Positions 47,403 to 57,615 of a stretch of 64,000 bases of DNA are shown here, piece by piece. The stretch lies in the NCBI GenBank assembly GCA_958510875.1, contig OY294067.1:136555726-136619725 (forward strand), in the 5' to 3' direction. Below the pieces are notes generated by a model. It was not told the origin of the DNA. It saw nothing but the letters and a program-made list of their open reading frames with translations, and made no database searches. Every line of letters starts with the position of its first letter. Within the stretch, counting starts at the first letter, position 1. The stretch comes from Endomychus coccineus (Eukaryota > Arthropoda > Insecta > Coleoptera > Endomychidae). Both the position numbers and the translations under genes were made by a program.

Positions 47403-48716
47403 TCATTCCAAGACGTGTTGAAATGTTTTATCCAATTTGTCGTGTACGTCGTCATCGTGAGTCGAAAGTTGAACGTATCTCATCGTTGTTTTGATACTTT
47501 TATGCCCGATCGCTCGTGATGCATGTTTCACACCGTACTTGGAAAATATTTCACCCAAAAACCAACGCCTTGACGCGTGCCATCGTATCCAATGTGGACG
47601 ATCTTTTCCGAATAACAGACGATATAAACGATCGAAACGCAAATGTAATTGCTTTTTCGACGAGTATAGCGTAAGGAACGGCACGTCGTCTGAGACATTC
47701 TTGTCGCCGAACGTGGCATGTATGTCGAAGATCAAATGAAATAAATCGTGGTACTTTTTGCGTATGTCGGACACGAGGAAAATCGTAAAAACTACATCAC
47801 GTTTTCCTATCGCATCTATCTGACCTTTATTCAGTAACTCTTCGTATTCGTTCCGACTCAGACTATACAGGGAAGCTATCATACGAGCTCCCGTAAAATA
47901 TGACAATACGAATAACGTGCTGAAAACGATATCGGCTATGTACAGTTTCGCGATCGCACGCGACGGAGATTTCATCGGTGAATCGTCGTTTGGTGTGAGC
48001 GACGAAATGGAAGACGAAAATAAAAAGTTGTCTGATGGATCGGTAGTTCGTTGTCGTTGTCGCTGTTGCTGCTGCTGCCGCCGCCACTTTTGATGATGAT
48101 TCTTCAGCGTTTCGATACACCAAGATAACATTCGTTTGACGGAATCGTCAGAGAATACCAATTGACGTTGTTTGTTCAGCGACAAGATGCGACGTTGGTG
48201 ATTTTTCGATAGGACGTGGAGATCTTTTTGAACTTCGTATTCGAGATGTTTGTATGAAAGCATACCGAACCGGTCGAAAAGACGTTGTCGATCGTCCGAT
48301 GACAAGTAAGCGTCCAACTGGTCGGTATTTTTCAGATACGTTACTATAGTCGTTAAAATTTTCTTGACGTACGTCATTCGCAACGGTTGCTTCCGATATA
48401 GGGTGAGATACTTGACGAAATCGACGAAAGATACGAGAGAATAGTTGCCGTTCAATAGGTTGATGTATTTCATATGAGACAACGCGGCGGCGGCGGGTAA
48501 CGACTTGGTGGTCGTTGAGCACGGAGGGGACGAGTGAGAAGACGGATCGACACCAACCGATTCGTCACGTATCACTCGGACTTTACATTCACATTTCCTT
48601 CCGATGTTTTGCTCGGTGTGTATGATACAGCGGCTGTCAGTTTCAACGTTTATACGATAGAGAATGGTACGCTGTCGTGATTGTTGAGTGGTGAGCGGTG
48701 TATGCGTTTCTGCCAT
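47403..48716 (-). CDS. Tyrosine recombinase / integrase
   Basis: 437 aa. The C-terminal catalytic domain is complete. LSYFTGARMIASLYSLSR carries box I with Arg278; GKRD has the likely beta-hairpin Lys305; box II reads HASRRWFL with His380 and Arg383; AIGHKSIKTTMRYV has His405 and the nucleophile Tyr414. A helical region at residues 85-210 would be the core-binding domain. A Gln/Arg run at 213-224 separates it from the catalytic domain. The N-terminal 75 residues are Ser/Thr-rich and unrecognised. The family breaks and rejoins DNA through a Tyr-linked intermediate and acts on inverted or direct repeat sites; insect large DNA viruses, Crypton elements and DIRS elements encode members. The subfamily is not resolved. 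The ATG lies after a TATA at 48,794-48,800, in a divergent pair with the 177-aa gene. Confidence 0.9.
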   Translation of the reverse strand: MAETHTPLTTQQSRQRTILYRINVETDSRCIIHTEQNIGRKCECKVRVIRDESVGVDPSSHSSPPCSTTTKSLPAAAALSHMKYINLLNGNYSLVSFVDFVKYLTLYRKQPLRMTYVKKILTTIVTYLKNTDQLDAYLSSDDRQRLFDRFGMLSYKHLEYEVQKDLHVLSKNHQRRILSLNKQRQLVFSDDSVKRMLSWCIETLKNHHQKWRRQQQQQRQRQRTTDPSDNFLFSSSISSLTPNDDSPMKSPSRAIAKLYIADIVFSTLFVLSYFTGARMIASLYSLSRNEYEELLNKGQIDAIGKRDVVFTIFLVSDIRKKYHDLFHLIFDIHATFGDKNVSDDVPFLTLYSSKKQLHLRFDRLYRLLFGKDRPHWIRWHASRRWFLGEIFSKYGVKHASRAIGHKSIKTTMRYVQLSTHDDDVHDKLDKTFQHVLE

Positions 48717-48970
48717 CTCTTATATCGTGAATAGCGTTTTATTTAACCCGTTCACCGCCAACACGTGACCGCCATGAGATACGAATTTCACCCTTATAAA
48801 CATTTCGAACGAGATTGAGTGGTGGGATACTCGTCTACACATATAACGTAACATTTATCGCGTCGATGTCTATAACTGAATTGAAGTCGTTCCGTGAGAT
48901 TTCCAGCAGAGAAATTTCGTATGTCGAGTAGTCGTGTTAGTGAGCGGTCGGTATCTGTGTGTCTGCCATC
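48717..48970. promoter_or_regulatory. Divergent promoter region, recombinase / 177-aa gene
   Basis: 254 bp separate two ATGs that face away from each other. On the minus strand TTTATAAGG (complement of 48,792-48,800) is a TATA candidate about 80 bp before the recombinase ATG. On the + strand CACATATAACG near 48,838 is a weaker candidate for the other gene. Confidence 0.5.
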
Positions 48971-49504
48971 ATGGATAGCTCTTCTCTTTTCCAGCAATTG
49001 AAGAAAACTTATAGCGATGACGAATTCTCACCGTGGCCGTCGTTCAATTACAATTCGATAGTCGATAACTATTACCCTGCTACGTATCATGTTATGCACG
49101 AATTGTATGTGAATTCTCCGAAGTCTGTAAAAGGCTTGATAATAATCGACGGTTGTTCGACTATGGAAACCATCAATAACAACGTTATTACAGAAATGTT
49201 TGTGAAATATTCGACGTGTTACGTGTTGTTGGCGTGTATGAATCCCCAACAAAGGCAGAGGACTATCGGAAAAGATACGATAGAGAAATCGTTAGCCATC
49301 GAGAATATTTCGATAATCAGATATATGAATTCGTTTTTGAAATGGTTGCAGGGATCGATTGCCACGAAAAGAGCTCGGAATATTTTCGTATTAGATGCCA
49401 CTTCGTATCCGTTTGTCCGAGAGTGGTTTTCGATCCGACGTTCGAAATTTTCGTTAGTTACCGATAGAGATTATTTCAAATGGACTATTCTCGCCGAACA
49501 GTAA
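48971..49504 (+). CDS. Unrecognised 177-aa protein
   Basis: The start is the ATG giving MDSSSLFQQLKKTYSDDEF; the frame is open a little further up but without ATG. Alternating hydrophobic strands (KGLIIIDGCSTM, TCYVLLACMNP, ARNIFVLDATSYPF) look like an alpha/beta fold, with a second half rich in Arg. There is no signal peptide or membrane segment. Codon use matches its neighbours. An AATAAA at 49,587-49,592 follows about 80 bp after the stop. No function can be given. Confidence 0.75.
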   Translation: MDSSSLFQQLKKTYSDDEFSPWPSFNYNSIVDNYYPATYHVMHELYVNSPKSVKGLIIIDGCSTMETINNNVITEMFVKYSTCYVLLACMNPQQRQRTIGKDTIEKSLAIENISIIRYMNSFLKWLQGSIATKRARNIFVLDATSYPFVREWFSIRRSKFSLVTDRDYFKWTILAEQ

Positions 49505-49700
49505 CGCGCGTTCATTTGTGCGAACCGCCTCCTCGGTCACCTCCACGCCCCCACCCCCACTCACGACCACACAAATTATGAATTGTAATAAACGATATTG
49601 AAGTTTAAGTTTTTTTTATTATTCAGTCGAGTATTTCACTCTGTAACGACGTGTTTCCGGATTGATATTTTTTTTTTCCCCCGTAACGCTCGACGTGACG

Positions 49701-51422
49701 ATGTCGTTACTACCGTCGTCCTCGTCGTTATCGTCAACACCGGGTAAGACGCCGCTACGTCGAAGAAATAGACAACCTTTGGATTCGTACGAAATCGTGG
49801 ACAACGTGATCGAATTGGAGAACAACATGGAAATTGACGAAACGAACGATACGCGTGTGTTGAAAACGGGTCCCGACCGGAACCTGTTAGAATGGGACGA
49901 ATTTCGGGCGTTGGCGAAAATTTTGCGATCGTTAAATAACAGCAACAGTTCGGTGAATAACGCCCGTAAGCGGATGAAATCGCACGCAAACAGTTGTTCG
50001 AATTGCCGAGATGTATTTCGACGGAACGAGAAGCGTCTCTACAAACTATTGACGTTCATCAAATCGCTGGGTCCGGCCATTATAAAGTGTCGATATCGTT
50101 ACGGCAAGCGACGCATCTGGGTGACGCCTCAATGGAAACAACTGACCGAGCCGTATTTCACTCTCGTCAATCGTATCTATAAAATTGAAACGTCAAAAAC
50201 ACCGATCGATCACATCGACGCTGCGGACATGCTGAAATTGGAGAAGACCGTGAAGAATTGCGATTTGCTCAACAAGTCGGTGAGAGAGCAAACGCAAGGA
50301 CGTAGAAGTTTCGTGAAGCAGGAAGCTTCGCCCGGTCGATATCATTTTACTTTTCGGTGTACCGTGCTACCGGCGACGTCCGACATGACGATCGATCAAA
50401 TCGGGATTCCATACGAAATTTTTCCCGGACTCGTCGACGATCTGAACAGGTTTCGCGTCGTATTAATATTCAAGCGAGATCCCGTCATTTGTTATTATAG
50501 CATACACACCTCCGATAGTATAGTGCTGGTCGACGGACGATGTGTGCGCGTACACTCGGGACGATACAAATCGATGAACATGGACAACGACGGTGATACG
50601 ACCACCGTAACGGTTATCGTAAGCGAGGCCGTTTCGTTGGAAGTGTTGTTGCGTATAAATTGTCACCTTAACATGTACGTTTACTTTGGCAAAACGAGAA
50701 TAGAATTTTCGCAGACGCACGCTCTCCGTTTACACGATAAGATCGGAAAGAATATTACGTCGTTCGAACGCCATCCGAAATGGGGTCGCGTGTTCAAATA
50801 CGTATATCTCGCTAACGTTTGCTATGACGACGACGACGACGATGGTGACGACGTCGATACGAAGGGTAACAAAAGGAAACGGACGAAAAGTAAGACTGTC
50901 GATATTTTCAATCACGTACTGTTGTGTTTAGTCCAATTGTACGACAGTATGACGGCCTACGATTTTATGCAATACGCCAACGATATGGCTTTCGAACGTT
51001 CCAACGGTGACGACGACGACGACGACGACGACGACGCGGACGTGGATTCGAATTCTTTTTTCGTTACCGATAACGTCGACGACGACGTGTGCAGAGCCAT
51101 AATAGATTCCGGAGCGAAGGGGAGTGACGAGATTCTATCTATCATGAAAAACAAGCCTCAACGTGCCAGCGAAACGTTAACCGAAAGCTTGAAATACGCC
51201 CAAAAGTTTATTCGTAGTAATAATACGATAGCGAAAGTGTGGCAAACGGAAAATCAGATGCTGCAAATTCTACAAAACGTCACGGTCGATATCGATTTGA
51301 ACGTAATCTTGAAAATTGCCGATAAACGTACCGTGCTCGGTCCGGTCGATAATTTCCTACCCGCTTCGTTGAAAATGGACGGTCTCGTAGCCTTGATGAT
51401 CGACGACGATATATTATTGTAA
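49701..51422 (+). CDS. Unrecognised 573-aa protein with Asp tracts
   Basis: The start is the first ATG in frame (MSLLPSSSSLSSTPGK). A Ser-rich lead is followed by a basic helical part (ARKRMKSHANSCSNCRDVF) with one CxxC. A central region holds alternating strands (YHFTFRCTVLP, RFRVVLIFKRDPVICYYSI, TTTVTVIVSEAVSLEVLL). Two acidic loops contain runs of Asp, at about residues 377-386 and again near 445-455. A helical C-terminus ends LVALMIDDDILL. No domain is recognised. It ends about 115 bp before the integrase ATG, with a CT-repeat and a TATATATA word in between, so the two may form a unit with separate promoters. Confidence 0.75.
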   Translation: MSLLPSSSSLSSTPGKTPLRRRNRQPLDSYEIVDNVIELENNMEIDETNDTRVLKTGPDRNLLEWDEFRALAKILRSLNNSNSSVNNARKRMKSHANSCSNCRDVFRRNEKRLYKLLTFIKSLGPAIIKCRYRYGKRRIWVTPQWKQLTEPYFTLVNRIYKIETSKTPIDHIDAADMLKLEKTVKNCDLLNKSVREQTQGRRSFVKQEASPGRYHFTFRCTVLPATSDMTIDQIGIPYEIFPGLVDDLNRFRVVLIFKRDPVICYYSIHTSDSIVLVDGRCVRVHSGRYKSMNMDNDGDTTTVTVIVSEAVSLEVLLRINCHLNMYVYFGKTRIEFSQTHALRLHDKIGKNITSFERHPKWGRVFKYVYLANVCYDDDDDDGDDVDTKGNKRKRTKSKTVDIFNHVLLCLVQLYDSMTAYDFMQYANDMAFERSNGDDDDDDDDDADVDSNSFFVTDNVDDDVCRAIIDSGAKGSDEILSIMKNKPQRASETLTESLKYAQKFIRSNNTIAKVWQTENQMLQILQNVTVDIDLNVILKIADKRTVLGPVDNFLPASLKMDGLVALMIDDDILL

Positions 51423-51462
51423 GTGCGAACGTGTACGTGTCGAACCGTTCCGTCCGTCGTCG

Positions 51463-51504
<42 letters not shown>

Positions 51505-51536
51505 CCCCAATTTATTCCGCTCGTTTGTCACACGAA

Positions 51537-53540
51537 ATGTCATCGTCGAAACGGAAAAAAATCGCCGATAAGCCAGATAGAAATAAGGATGTTATGAAGC
51601 AAAGATTCTACGATTTATTGGAAGAAAAAAGTGTCCGAACAAACACGGTATCTTTATCGCAAGAAAAGTATTTGTCTTTAATCGACGAGATTCGAAAACT
51701 GCGAAAATCGAACGTTAAAAAAACACCTAGATATTATTGGTTGACGAGACAATTCGACGTGTTGCGCATTAACGGTATCGATAAACTGATCAAGCCGGTA
51801 GGCGCGTCGTCGGCGTCGTCGAAAAAGAAAAGTAAACCGATCGATTCGTCTGCCGCGTGTTTGACGAATATACTATTTTACGTGCATCACGACGAGTTGT
51901 TCGACGTCATCTACGACGCGCACGTATCGTTGGGACATAGAGGACGAGTTCGTACCTACAAGGAATTGTCGCGTCGTTACAAAAATATCACGCAATCGGA
52001 CGTTAAGTATTTCATTAGCGTCTGTGAAAATTGTCAGCAAAAGCTAAAGCGCGAAAAGAAAAATATCGTTGTAAGACCGCTACTGTTCTCGGAGTTCAAC
52101 AGCAGATGCCAAGTCGATTTGATCGATCTACAATCGTCCAAAGATCGTAAATACAAGTTCATCATGGTGTATCAGGATCATTTGACCAAGTTCGTGATTC
52201 TAAGAGCGTTAGAATCGAAACGCGGCCAAGAAGTGGCTTATAATCTATTGCAAATTTTCACGTTGTTCGGCGCTCCCAATATTCTACAATCCGACAACGG
52301 TCGAGAATTCTGCAACAGCATTATCGAACATTTGACCGTTATATTCCCCGGATTCCGAATAGTTCACGGTAAACCTAGACATAGCGCCAGTCAGGGTAGC
52401 GTGGAGCGTGCCAATCAAGACGTGGAGAACATGATAAGCGTTTGGATGGCCGACAACGGAACGACGAGATGGAGCGACGGTTTGATGTTCGTACAATTGA
52501 TGAAGAACAGATCGTACCACGCCGGTATCGGTAGGTCTCCGTACGAAGCGATGTTCGGGTGTCCGGTGAAGATGGGACTGTCGTCGATTCCCATTCCGCG
52601 AGAATTGTCACGTATCCTTTGTACGGAAGAAGAATTAGAAAACGTTATCGCGTCGTCACAATTCGGCGGAAGTTACGTTGCTCGCGGCGATCGTATCGCG
52701 GTTGCTACCGAGAAAGATCCGCGCGATCGTGAAGATTTCGATGATGATGATGATGATGACAACGTCAACGACAACGCCGAGCAAGGAAGCGATAACGACG
52801 ACGACGACGACGACACGACAAACGAGCCGTCCACGTCGTCGACGGCTGCATCGAACGAAAAGTGTTCGGTATGTGCAAAAGTGTTTACGCCAACGGATAA
52901 GTGTGACCGGTGTAAATGTTCGATGCACGTCTCTTGCGTACAAGGTAGCGCGTTACCGTCGCTGGGATCTGCGAATACCGACGACAGCGACGACGAAGAC
53001 AGCGACGACGTTGCTCTCGCGACCTACGTGACGCTCAAATTGTGTTCGTTGTGTGCTAAAACGAAACGAATCGTCGGTGAGCGTGAGAATTCGAAAACAT
53101 GTTTGAAACGACAGGCGATCGTAATGAAGAAAACCTCGGACAGATTGAATCCTACCGTCGAGGTGGGTGCGACGGTTCGTATAACCGTGCCGGACGTCGA
53201 TCGTGCGAAATGTGACGCTCGTGCCGTGTTGGCCGTGGTACTACGAAGAAACGCCGCCGACGGACTGTATCAATTGGGTACGCGTAACGGTATACTGAAG
53301 CAATTGTATTGCCGTTCCCAATTTGGCGTTTGTGAGCGGAAATTAATCGATGCGAGCGAAGTGCCCGACAAGAAAATATCTTTGCGCTCGGTGGCCATCG
53401 CTCAATCTTACGGTACGGGACAAGGATTCGTACGGTGTTGGTGTCGACAAAAGTGCGGAACGAAATTGTGCGCTTGTGTTAGGAATAAGATTTTGTGTAA
53501 TTCGAAATGTCACAATAACGAGAACTGTGCCAATAAGTGA
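51537..53540 (+). CDS. DDE (rve) integrase with HHCC finger and C-terminal Cys-rich modules
   Basis: 667 aa from the first ATG (MSSSKRKK). Residues 116-170 form the integrase zinc-binding unit: DAHVSLGHRGR with His129 and His134, and SVCENCQQ with Cys163 and Cys166. The catalytic core follows: CQVDLIDLQ (Asp194 or Asp197), LQSDNGREF (Asp253) and SQGSVERANQDVE (Glu290). All catalytic residues are therefore present. Then come an Asp/Asn/Glu linker (~400-430), a PHD-like module (CSVCAKVF..CDRCKCSMHVSC..LCSLCAK) and a terminal module RCWCRQKCGTKLCACVRN with many Cys. Its best match by motif is the Ginger/KRBA2-like group of integrases. Such enzymes insert linear DNA by strand transfer. AATAAA lies at 53,549-53,554. 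It is convergent with the next gene. Confidence 0.9.
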   Translation: MSSSKRKKIADKPDRNKDVMKQRFYDLLEEKSVRTNTVSLSQEKYLSLIDEIRKLRKSNVKKTPRYYWLTRQFDVLRINGIDKLIKPVGASSASSKKKSKPIDSSAACLTNILFYVHHDELFDVIYDAHVSLGHRGRVRTYKELSRRYKNITQSDVKYFISVCENCQQKLKREKKNIVVRPLLFSEFNSRCQVDLIDLQSSKDRKYKFIMVYQDHLTKFVILRALESKRGQEVAYNLLQIFTLFGAPNILQSDNGREFCNSIIEHLTVIFPGFRIVHGKPRHSASQGSVERANQDVENMISVWMADNGTTRWSDGLMFVQLMKNRSYHAGIGRSPYEAMFGCPVKMGLSSIPIPRELSRILCTEEELENVIASSQFGGSYVARGDRIAVATEKDPRDREDFDDDDDDDNVNDNAEQGSDNDDDDDDTTNEPSTSSTAASNEKCSVCAKVFTPTDKCDRCKCSMHVSCVQGSALPSLGSANTDDSDDEDSDDVALATYVTLKLCSLCAKTKRIVGERENSKTCLKRQAIVMKKTSDRLNPTVEVGATVRITVPDVDRAKCDARAVLAVVLRRNAADGLYQLGTRNGILKQLYCRSQFGVCERKLIDASEVPDKKISLRSVAIAQSYGTGQGFVRCWCRQKCGTKLCACVRNKILCNSKCHNNENCANK

Positions 53541-53592
53541 GGTGGAAAAATAAAAAGAATTTTACATTTTAATTTGTTGTTTTATTGAATTC

Positions 53593-53630
53593 ATCATCAT
53601 CATCATCATCATCATCATAATCATCATCAT
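53593..53630. repeat. (ATC)n microsatellite between convergent genes
   Basis: About 38 bp of CAT/ATC repeats lie between the integrase stop and the stop of the first paralogue. Confidence 0.9.
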
Positions 53631-53661
53631 AACGATCATCCGACGACACCGCTACAATTGA

Positions 53662-55242
53662 TTATTCCCCTGTGGAAAAATCCTTCAATTTTCTCATAAT
53701 CATCGAATGGGCCAGAGTGCTGAGCATAGTTTGCGTATCATCGTTCTCCGTCTCGTCGTCCGTGGCAATTGTACTCATCACGTCGGCCTCTTTCGTGATC
53801 GCGTCGTGATTATGATCTCCGCGCAACAAACAATCGTATAAATATTTGACGACGTTAATGTCGCCCGTTTCTTCTGGAAAATAGCTGCCGTGTATTTCTA
53901 ACAAACGATTTCGCCACACAGACCTCAACGTTCGTACATTTTCCTCGTACACCTTGTCCAAGTTATTCAATACGTTCGGGACGGTTCTGTAGAATTGTCC
54001 GCATACATCGTCGACGTACTTCGTGATAGTTTCTCGTTGACTAGGAATCTCGTCAGATTCGTCTTTGACTAGTTTCAATTTCTTTTCGAGCTTATTGACT
54101 AACACGTTGATCTGAATCGTAATTTGATATTTTCTCGCATCGTCGAGGTCTCGCGTCTGTATGAATTCGTTTCGGAACCGTTTCATCTCTAGAAAATATC
54201 GACGTACGATCGATTCGAAATCGAACGATAGGGTTTCGTCAAAAATGGCAGACGAAATTTCGTTCATCGCCAAATTTGTCAATCGTAGAAATATATTCGT
54301 GTTCGTAGTGTCACCGCTATCTCCGCCGTCTGGATTGTCGTAGAAATAATTACGGATCAGTGGAACGGTCAATTCCCGAGCATAATTTCTCGCTAACGGC
54401 GCGGCGAAATAATTCATTTTGGGAGGAGGCGATTTCGTTTCGAGCGAACGACGTGGCCTCTTGGACGGATGCTGTGGTATATATTGACTAGTACTCGGTT
54501 CACTTGTCGCCGCCGCCGCTATTACCGACGATACGGCGGGAGACAGCGACCTTTTTCTTTTCCACTTTCGGCAAACGCAACCGGCGTGAGATGCTTCCGC
54601 GCACACCTTACGAATTATCGATAGCAATTCGACTGGAACGGTGTCGTCGTCAGCGTCGTCGCCGTATCTGCTGCCGAATATGTCGTCGTATAGTATTTTC
54701 AGAGATGTTGACGGCCGATGAATTCTACCGTATTCGAGTAGGGCGAACGTTAGTATTATACTACCCGAACGGCGAATTATTTCACTCGTCGCTTTCTGAT
54801 CGGCTTGCGGCAGCTGTAAAAATGTAGGACGGAAAATTTCGTAACTATCTTTGAGAAGTCGTTTGTGATCCATCACAGACGATGCAGTACTATATGTTGA
54901 TACCGCGGCAGCGGAGCTCGTAGATTCCACGTTCGATTCGCATATCGATGGCGTCGACGTAAGCGTACGTTTCCTAGTCCCCTGTCGTTGCGTTACTACC
55001 GATGTCGGTTCCGTCGGTGTTGTTGGTGGTGGTGACGACGGCGACGGTGGTTGCATTACAGACATGGGCATCTGACGACTATGCTGCGGTAGTAGTTCGA
55101 GAGGATCGAGAGGCGATCGAGACGACTTCGAGGTTGAACTTGTTGCTGACTCTTGTACAAATTCTGTTTCCGCAGACGAGTCGTGTGGTGATTGCGATCG
55201 TCGTTGCTCTTGCGAGGATGCAGGTGGCGAATTATCGGTCAT
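53662..55242 (-). CDS. Paralogue 1 of an unrecognised family (526 aa)
   Basis: About 130 residues of Ser/Pro/Thr-rich, probably disordered sequence come first. A conserved block follows: EIIRRSGSIILTFALLEYG, then LYDDIFGSRYG and CAEASHAGCVCRKWKRKRS. After another linker (SKRPRRS, nuclear-signal-like) comes the long helical domain starting NYFAAPLARNYARELTVPLI. It contains IQINVLVNKLEKKLK, YVDDVCGQFYRTVPNVLNNL and YDCLLRGDHNHDAITKEADV. The neighbour at 55,894-57,837 shares the same order and many of these words, so the two arose by tandem duplication. Basic patches suit a nucleic-acid or virion core role, but nothing shows it. The start is an ATG at a Ser/Pro-rich N-terminus. Confidence 0.8.
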   Translation of the reverse strand: MTDNSPPASSQEQRRSQSPHDSSAETEFVQESATSSTSKSSRSPLDPLELLPQHSRQMPMSVMQPPSPSSPPPTTPTEPTSVVTQRQGTRKRTLTSTPSICESNVESTSSAAAVSTYSTASSVMDHKRLLKDSYEIFRPTFLQLPQADQKATSEIIRRSGSIILTFALLEYGRIHRPSTSLKILYDDIFGSRYGDDADDDTVPVELLSIIRKVCAEASHAGCVCRKWKRKRSLSPAVSSVIAAAATSEPSTSQYIPQHPSKRPRRSLETKSPPPKMNYFAAPLARNYARELTVPLIRNYFYDNPDGGDSGDTTNTNIFLRLTNLAMNEISSAIFDETLSFDFESIVRRYFLEMKRFRNEFIQTRDLDDARKYQITIQINVLVNKLEKKLKLVKDESDEIPSQRETITKYVDDVCGQFYRTVPNVLNNLDKVYEENVRTLRSVWRNRLLEIHGSYFPEETGDINVVKYLYDCLLRGDHNHDAITKEADVMSTIATDDETENDDTQTMLSTLAHSMIMRKLKDFSTGE

Positions 55243-55893
55243 TTTATGAGAGAGAATTTGTACAATCGGTGAAGATGAAATTGCTTCGTAGTTCTATAAC
55301 AAAGATTCGCATGAACGTAATGTTCGAAGGGGTTGTTAACGTTTACGCTATGAATTTTGACAACGAACGAACGAAATAGCAAAACATGTATTACCTGGAT
55401 GATTTGCACTCAGACTAGAAACTCACAATTGTTGTTTTAGGTAAAATTTGTCCGTCAAACACGATACGTGCTACGGATATGAAAAAGCGCTCCAGGCCGC
55501 CTCGTATATATTCATCGTATCACGCGGAATACCGAGAATTTCAACTGCGTATTATTTCGTAGAAGTCACGCGTGCCATCGATTTAGTTAGATATATTAGG
55601 ATCGATCGTCCTTGAACCTCGAACGCCTGTCGAGCGACACGATTTACGAATTAACGCATTTATTTCTCGAACTATGTGTAGTTTCGCGTAAGATGCAGAA
55701 CATACTACGATCTATCGTACAAGTCTCGACGTTGTTCGAATCACAAGAAGCACGCCGTTCGAAGTTTACTATAATTATACGGATTTCAAAACGTCCACCG
55801 ATTGTACGAGGGGGTTGTCAAATTCGAGCTAGAATGAATAAAAAGCCCTATTTTTTTTTTAATAATTTTATTTATAATTTTAAGATACAAAAG
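55243..55893. other. Spacer between the two paralogues
   Basis: No supported ORF. It has a minus-strand ATATATACGAGG near 55,500 as a possible TATA for paralogue 1. AATAAA on the minus strand at 55,867-55,872 would end the paralogue 2 transcript. Confidence 0.45.
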
Positions 55894-57578
55894 TCAATTA
55901 TTTATCGTTTTTCGCAAATTTTCCATTATCATCGCATGTGTTACGGGACGCAAGACGTTATGTGTATTGCCAACGGTCTCGTTCGTGGCGATCGAACACA
56001 TCACATCGGCCTCTTTGGTGATGGCCTCACGATTGTGATCACCACGAAGCAGACAATTGTATAGATATTCGACGACACCCGTTCCATTTAATTCTTCGGG
56101 AAAATGTCTTCTGTGTAATTCCAATAATTTATTCCTCCACGCAGACTTCAAGACACGTGCATTTTCCTGGTCGGTTTTTTCGACATCGTTTAAAATATTG
56201 GGAACCGTTTTGAAAAATTCTCCACACACGTCTTGGACATAGCTTTCGGCAGCCTCTTGACCGTTCGGGATCGTACGCGATTCGTCTTTCAATTGTTTCA
56301 GAATTTTCTCCAATTTACTTACTAACACGTTAATTTGGACCGTCACTTGATATCTCTTCACATCGTCCAGATGATTCGCCGATATATATTCGTTCCTGGA
56401 TCGCCTCAATAGCGAAAAATATTTTTCCATGATTACTGGGAATTTGAACGATAACGTTTCTTCGATAAGGGCTGATGAAATTTCTTCGGTAGCGGAATTT
56501 GTCAACTGTAACAATATATTTATATTTATAGAGTTGGTGGCGGTGCCGTCTGGATTATTGTAAAAATAGCTTCTCATCAGCGGTACGGTTATTTCATGTG
56601 CTAAATTCTGGGTGAACGATACAGCGAAATAGTTAATTTTCGGAATTCGATTGCAATGTGGTGTGTTATGCATTCTCTGAATCGATTGTGGAGGCTGTAT
56701 CTGTTGGCTTACGTTTGGTTCTTCCGTAGTCTGCGTTTGTGCCGTTTTCATCGTCGTTGTCGTCGTCGTCGTCGTCGTCGCCATCAACGATGTCGATCTC
56801 CTTTCTGTCCATCTACGGCAAACACAGCCAGCGTGTTCCGCTTCCGCACACGTCATACGTATCAGTTGTAGCAATTCGTGGGGGACGGTGTTATTGGCAT
56901 CCTCTTTGTATTTGAATATGCTGTCGTATATTTCTCGCAGATTTGCCGATGGTTGATAAATTTCCCCATATTCGACGAGAGCGAATGTGAGAACGACACT
57001 ACCGGACCGACGAATTATCTTGGTCATCGATTTCTGCTTGATTTCTGACAGCTGTGCGAATCTCGAACGGAACACTTCGTACTTGTCTCTGAACGTTTGT
57101 TGATAATTCACCACCGATGACAACGACGACGACGACGACGACGATGATTTATGTGTAGCTGCGACGGACCGGATGGATTCGGCGTCTGATTCATATATCG
57201 ACGGCGACGGTTGTGGTGGCGAATCTATTCTGACTTTTTTTACAGCCACCTCCTGTTGTATCTTCCCTACCGGACGAGACGTTCCCGGCGACGATATTTC
57301 TCCAGGGCTAGGTCGTTTGAGCGATCGACGTGAAGACGACGTGGATGGCTGCGACAGAGGTGCTATGGTTTCTGGTGGTTTCAGAAACACCATTTCAGTC
57401 TCAATCGACGAAGTTCCTTGTTGTACCTGTGGCTGCGACTGGTCGGGTAACATACTGCTCAGCTCGTCCGACGCCAATACTGCGCCAAACTTCTACGACA
57501 AAATATGTGTAAAATAACGACAAAAAGTCGCATACGAAATAATATAGCTTACCTCGATAAGTTGTAGATTCAGTATTT

Positions 57579-57615
<37 letters not shown>

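Noticed and set aside
55612..56064. 150-codon + frame between the paralogues
   Set aside because: No ATG at its start, overlaps the 3' end of paralogue 2 on the other strand, and its composition is that of a shadow frame.
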